From positions 2,651,001 through 2,715,000 of the forward strand of contig OZ014411.1 of NCBI GenBank assembly GCA_963965975.1: a stretch of 64,000 nucleotides of DNA, in the 5' to 3' direction. Shown here piece after piece: positions 61,666-64,000 of this stretch (position 1 is the first letter of the stretch; each line of letters begins with the position of its first letter). Made by a program: the position numbers and the translations under genes. The notes beneath the pieces are model-generated. The model was not told where the DNA came from. It saw only the letters and a list, made by a program, of their open reading frames with translations, and made no database searches. This stretch comes from Xestospongia bergquistia (Eukaryota > Porifera > Demospongiae > Haplosclerida > Petrosiidae).

Positions 61666-64000
61666 TCAAATACTAAAGATAGGAGTGTCATCTTCTTCCC
61701 AAAGTGCCATGTACTGTTGGTTGGTAATTTCAGCTTTTACTAGCTTAACAATATTATCTAAACCACCACTGACTTCAACCTTTCCTATATGAGTAGAAAA
61801 TATACATAAATAGTAAGGGTTTACAGAAAATAATTATTATAGTGTGTAGTTAATAATTACATAATAGTTAAAGCAATGTTCTGAGGTGTATATGGAATAA
61901 TTGCATTCTGAGAGTGTTGTTGAGATGCTCATACAGGATTTGACTTTCCATCATACTGCTTGAGGATTGAGACCACACCCAGATTGTAATATATTTGGTA
62001 TAGCACAAGAACAGAATGGTGCTTTAAATGATTAATAGTAATGCTTGGATGGATCAATTGTGCTCTATAAAGCTACAAAGAAGTATGATAACCATTTTAA
62101 CTATTTGTGATAGCTCAAGTGCTTCAAAACAATAGTTTAGTTATAAAAAGGGCCACACCTACAGTGCCATGTTAGTTTTCATACAGCACAGTTGGTCTAA
62201 TAATCATACATAGCAATGTAGATACCTTTCATATGAAAAAAGGAATAGACTACAACCATTAAAAATAGACATTTTGTAGCCAAAGTATAATATAAATATA
62301 AAAATAGTACCTAATATGCAGACAAATTTCAAATGAACATTGCATTTAAATACTAGCAGAAACAGGAACAGGAAATTATTAAATTTTACTGATTGAGAAG
62401 CTCGTTATTGGTCTTTAAGTTTCATTGACTTCCTGCTCAAAATGAATGTCCTTGTAAACAATTTTTTTTGTTGAAATTTGTTTGCTTGTTAGGTATCATT
62501 TTTGTATTTACACATATTAACGTATAGATACCTGTGAAGTAAGATGAAAACTGATCTTCAATGATTTTCATATCTTGCAAATATTTGGTAGCAGTTTCAG
62601 AACTACAACTGTATACTCCTAACCTATAGTACAAAACAACAAAAGGTAATAACAATTTTAAATTTTGATAATTAGAGTAATTAACACTGTTATAGTAATT
62701 AACTATCAAACTCCAAATAAAATTAACAGATACATAGGTTTAAAAATTACATTTCTATTTACAACTTTGATACATGTAGTTATGTAGCTATTGCTATGAT
62801 GGAGAGAGAGAAACAAGATTATACTTGTAAAAAATTAACATTTTTTTGATACTGTAAATAATGTAATATTAATGAGAGGAGAGTAACAAATGTTTTCTTA
62901 AGTTAGAAAATGCTAAAGCTTGAAATAGTTTTGCCCTACATTGTATCGATCATAATAAATAAAATCAAATTAGTTTTGTGTTGGCAGTCAGTTAACTTTA
63001 TTTGTTGCATACGACAATACAATGAAAATAAAAATCCCTCATGCATAATATGTTATAAATCATATGTGACCGGATATGCAAAAAGGGACCACTTGAGTCA
63101 TTTCTGTCATTTTCACTTTTTCATACCATTTTAAAGTATAGATAATGCTGAATTGTTTGATACCTTGAATAAATGCATACGTTGCTCAAGAAACGAGATA
63201 TAAACGGAAATAGAGTGGCTACTGCCAAAAATTAATTTTGAGAAAAGTGGAATTTAATTTTCCACCCCCGCATCCCGTACACTAATATTTGATAACGCGA
63301 ACGCTTCTACGTGCAAAGCTAGAAAGAACATTGGCTTTTTAGACGCTTCAAAATGACTGTCAGGAACTATTCTCTTCGTTTTTTGGTTTAACTCAAATTC
63401 TCCAAAATATTGAAACCATCACTTTTTCTGTCCATACTGAAATTTTTGTTTTTGACAGAAGTGGTCCCTTTTCGCAAATCCGGTCACATATATAGGAACA
63501 TCTATATGGTATAAAATAATGTTAAGACTGTTTGGTATACTTCATAAGCCAGGCTAAAAACAATTCTGAAGCATGGCTGAACAAAGACCGTCATTAAATA
63601 ACTACAACTGTGGTACATGAATCACAAACATTGATGAAACCTTCTTATAAAAAAGGTGAAAATTTCATCCAATAAGGACAAACCACTGATGAAGCTGTAA
63701 CACTCACTTAAATCCAAACGGCCCACTTTTCTTAGTGTATAAGAATAGAACTATTGGATGTAGTTGAAGCAGTGTCCTATTGTTCCTTAGTTGGCTTGGT
63801 TCAATACTCAAAATACAATGCTGGTCCTAGAAAAGAACAAGACATCATTTCTACATTAACAGTATTGAGAATCAAAAAATTATAGTATTGTCCAGTGATA
63901 GTCAATATAACTGTACATCAGATCAATCAATTGTGTTAACTAAGTACAATATTGCTCCAGGTTCTTTAAAATGATGCACGAAAACAGAATCACTTCCTTA
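61666..64000 (-). CDS. MAGUK-type scaffold protein, C-terminal GUK exons (partial)
   Basis: Three intact exons on the - strand: 63708-63826 (DQHCILSIEPSQLRNNRTLL, then LHPIVLFLYTKKSG), 62532-62623 (SSETATKYLQDMKIIEDQF, SSYFT) and 61666-61784 (GLDNIVKLVKAEITNQQYMA, LWEEDDTPIFSI, stop). Phases 2 and 1 join without a break. The order matches the second half of the guanylate-kinase-like domain of MAGUKs: KHCLLD-like strand, HPIV(L/I)F, a helix, HLFT-like, then a last helix and LW. GUK domains of this class bind phosphopeptides rather than make GDP. A further piece near 63890-64000 may encode the preceding GUK or SH3 part (open SVFVHHFKEPGAILYLVNTI). The gene continues beyond the window. Confidence 0.72.
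61785..62531 (-). other. Last intron of the MAGUK gene
   Basis: The part up to about 62123 has a copy at 48493-48822. The rest, with the 62532-62623 exon, is missing from the other locus, where the sequence resumes at the equivalent of about 62750. No other feature is seen. Confidence 0.55.
63065..63488. mobile_element. Mariner-type MITE with TA target duplication
   Basis: 424 bp, ends TGTGACCGGAT...ATCCGGTCACA. The outer 30 bp of the two ends match except for two bases. TA flanks both sides. The other MAGUK copy has the uninterrupted site near 49070-49085 (ATCATATATAGGAAC), which shows the insertion directly. No transposase frame. Confidence 0.9.

Overview
This is AT-rich eukaryotic DNA. 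It has spliced genes with GT-AG introns, families of tandem paralogues, decayed transposons and dinucleotide microsatellites, and nothing bacterial. Multi-domain SRCR receptors, a BLOC-1 subunit and a PDZ/SH3/GUK scaffold gene point to an animal. Short introns, strong AT bias and an SRCR tandem array fit a demosponge best; that placement is inferred from gene content, not proven.

Positions 1-18806 (+ strand) hold a tandem array of SRCR type I membrane receptors. It contains the last exon of one copy (1-249, frameshifted tail), a complete 13-exon gene (1763-7344, five SRCR domains, 713 aa by my splicing), a broken copy (8575-12818) and a second complete 13-exon gene (13392-18806, 708-709 aa). 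Both complete genes share exon sizes, intron phases, a CACGTG box about 80 bp before the start codon, a Ser/Thr stalk, one membrane segment and a cytoplasmic tail ending in a DxxLL-type sorting motif.

Positions 19453-21889 (- strand) hold a four-exon gene recognisable as BLOC1S2 (BLOC-1 complex subunit 2, 142 aa). A DNA transposon with a target-site duplication sits in its second intron. The 5' half of this gene and its upstream flank have been copied at least twice (24685-27250, and a shorter exon-1 piece at 51911-51984).

Positions 21900-48300 are mostly old segmental duplications. They include a large inverted repeat (27252-29373 against 32848-35740), a near-identical tandem duplication (about 42000-44880 and 44907-48300, with a third copy at 58905-61620), and many decayed copies of exons from an unrecognised membrane-protein family. 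Embedded in them is a three-member family of single-exon, secreted, Cys-rich, probably GPI-anchored proteins of 240 aa: intact at 38343-39065 and 56420-57142, broken at 29524-30094 (- strand).

Positions 48375-51381 (- strand) are a decayed MAGUK-type gene (linker, PDZ, SH3 start, GUK). Positions 61666-64000 (- strand) carry the 3' end of an intact relative, which leaves the window at its right edge. A truncated Ty3/gypsy-type LTR retrotransposon (53653-56209, GTAAG target duplication) interrupts the duplicated block upstream of the second intact Cys-rich gene; the unoccupied site survives in the paralogous block near 38090. A mariner-type MITE at 63065-63488 can likewise be compared with an empty site in the other MAGUK copy. 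No rRNA, tRNA or CRISPR was seen.
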